Shown here: positions 63,769 through 64,000 of the stretch, piece by piece | How the letters are laid out: each line of letters opens with the position of its first letter | Position numbering within the stretch: position 1 is the first letter of the stretch | Assembly (NCBI GenBank): GCA_013822245.1 | Contig: PNKE01000009.1 | Coordinates: forward strand, 18,426 to 82,425 | Source of the DNA: Candidatus Solibacter sp. | GTDB taxonomy: Bacteria; Acidobacteriota; Terriglobia; Bryobacterales; Bryobacteraceae | Direction of reading: 5' to 3' | DNA length: 64,000 bases | Position numbers and translations under genes: made by a program | The notes under the pieces: model-generated | Seen by the model: the letters and a program-made list of their open reading frames with translations, nothing else | What the model was told of the DNA's origin: nothing | Database searches by the model: none

Positions 63769-63787
63769 AATGGTAACACCTTCGTTA
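63769..63787. promoter_or_regulatory. inverted repeat upstream of the HigBA-type pair
   Basis: GTAAC (63771-63775 area) and its complement GTTAC flank CACCTTC in ATGGTAACACCTTCGTTACCAC, six bases before the toxin start on the minus strand. Position suits an autorepression site. Confidence 0.5.
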
Positions 63788-63851
63788 CCACAAGGGCGTG
63801 GTACAACGGACAACCCGTTCTCGAAATCCCTGGCTCGCGTCAGCCGGAAAT

Positions 63852-64000
63852 TCACCCCAACCCGCCGGCCCGAGGTCCAGGATAGCCGCACCGCCGCCCG
63901 GCGTCCGGCATCTCCAACCGCACCCGCGCCACGCCCATCGAATTCGCCGTGAACGTCACCGAGAGCATCTGCCACGCCGTCCCCACCGTCTGCACGCCGG
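63852..64000 (-). CDS. possible C-terminal end of a carbohydrate-binding-like domain, partial
   Basis: The minus-strand frame entering from the right edge reads GVQTVGTAWQMLSVTFTANS, MGVARVRLEMPDAG and then loses the pattern (RCGYPGPRAGGLG, stop at 63852). It resembles the last strands of a galactose-binding-like/CBM domain; a neighbouring frame continues the domain more plausibly (AAVRLSWTSG), so there may be a frameshift. Too little is visible to be sure. Confidence 0.3.
   Translation of the reverse strand, partial: GVQTVGTAWQMLSVTFTANSMGVARVRLEMPDAGRRCGYPGPRAGGLG

Overview
The window looks like chromosomal DNA from a GC-rich soil or sediment bacterium of the Acidobacteriota, most like the Bryobacteraceae / 'Candidatus Solibacter' group. 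This placement is inferred from gene content, not from a search. The content includes a DUF1553 and DUF1501 pair, a PEP-CTERM exported protein, many Tat- or Sec-exported enzymes (sulfatase, enolase-superfamily enzyme, PLP enzyme, broken GH116), doubled exbD genes next to secDF, a DUF5107/TPR giant and two TonB proteins. No rRNA, tRNA or CRISPR array was seen.

Layout. 0-2.4 kb: end of a DUF1553 gene and a DUF1501 gene. 2.5-6.9 kb: rpiB-like, deoC, a GAF-GAF-PP2C phosphatase and lysA; the first two carry N-terminal extensions of the kind seen on microcompartment cargo. 6.9-10.9 kb: nitrite ammonification genes nrfHA with cytochrome c', divergent from an outer-membrane porin, with a perfect TGTGA-N6-TCACA operator between them. 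11-11.7 kb: a GH116 pseudogene with a large internal deletion. 11.8-20.2 kb: an eight-gene corrinoid methyltransferase operon (three UroD-type methyltransferases, corrinoid protein, MFS transporter, homocysteine-methyltransferase-like protein, DUF1638, ferredoxin/ASKHA corrinoid activator). 20.1-22.1 kb: a radical SAM/SPASM gene and a cupin gene, divergent around a second TGAC-N4-GTCA operator, then an IS630 remnant. 22.1-27.2 kb: beta-helix protein, Cys/Met PLP enzyme, cysS and tgt. 27.3-34.3 kb: yajC-secDF, then tonB-exbB-exbD-exbD-TPR lipoprotein, closed by a strong terminator. 34.3-38.4 kb: rel, DUF971, second TonB. 38.6-44 kb: S1/P1 nuclease, exported PLP enzyme, sulfatase, YefM-YoeB, asd. 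44-49 kb: DUF5107/TPR, BrnTA, lone UroD-type gene. 49.1-55.6 kb: exported enolase-superfamily enzyme, ECF sigma/FecR-like pair, M24 peptidase, accBC. 55.6-64 kb: gene-poor break, divergent RluA-like protein, PEP-CTERM protein, exported methyltransferase, ParB/RepB scrap, a RecQ-phosphoribosyltransferase fusion with a DprA partner, and a HigBA-type module.

How parts fit. Nitrite/NO handling (NrfHA, cytochrome c', a putative FNR/DNR-type operator shared with the radical SAM/cupin pair) and corrinoid methyl transfer suggest life at low oxygen. asd, lysA, cysS and the Cys/Met PLP enzyme are amino-acid housekeeping. SecDF beside TonB/ExbBD fits heavy investment in export and outer-membrane uptake. 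The right end (from about 55.6 kb) looks like an accessory region: strand composition flips there, genes are broken, and the RecQ-PRTase/DprA pair resembles the ShosTA anti-phage / toxin-antitoxin arrangement with a helicase fused on. The three candidates most worth following are that pair, the corrinoid operon of unknown substrate, and the cargo-like rpiB-deoC pair without shell genes nearby.
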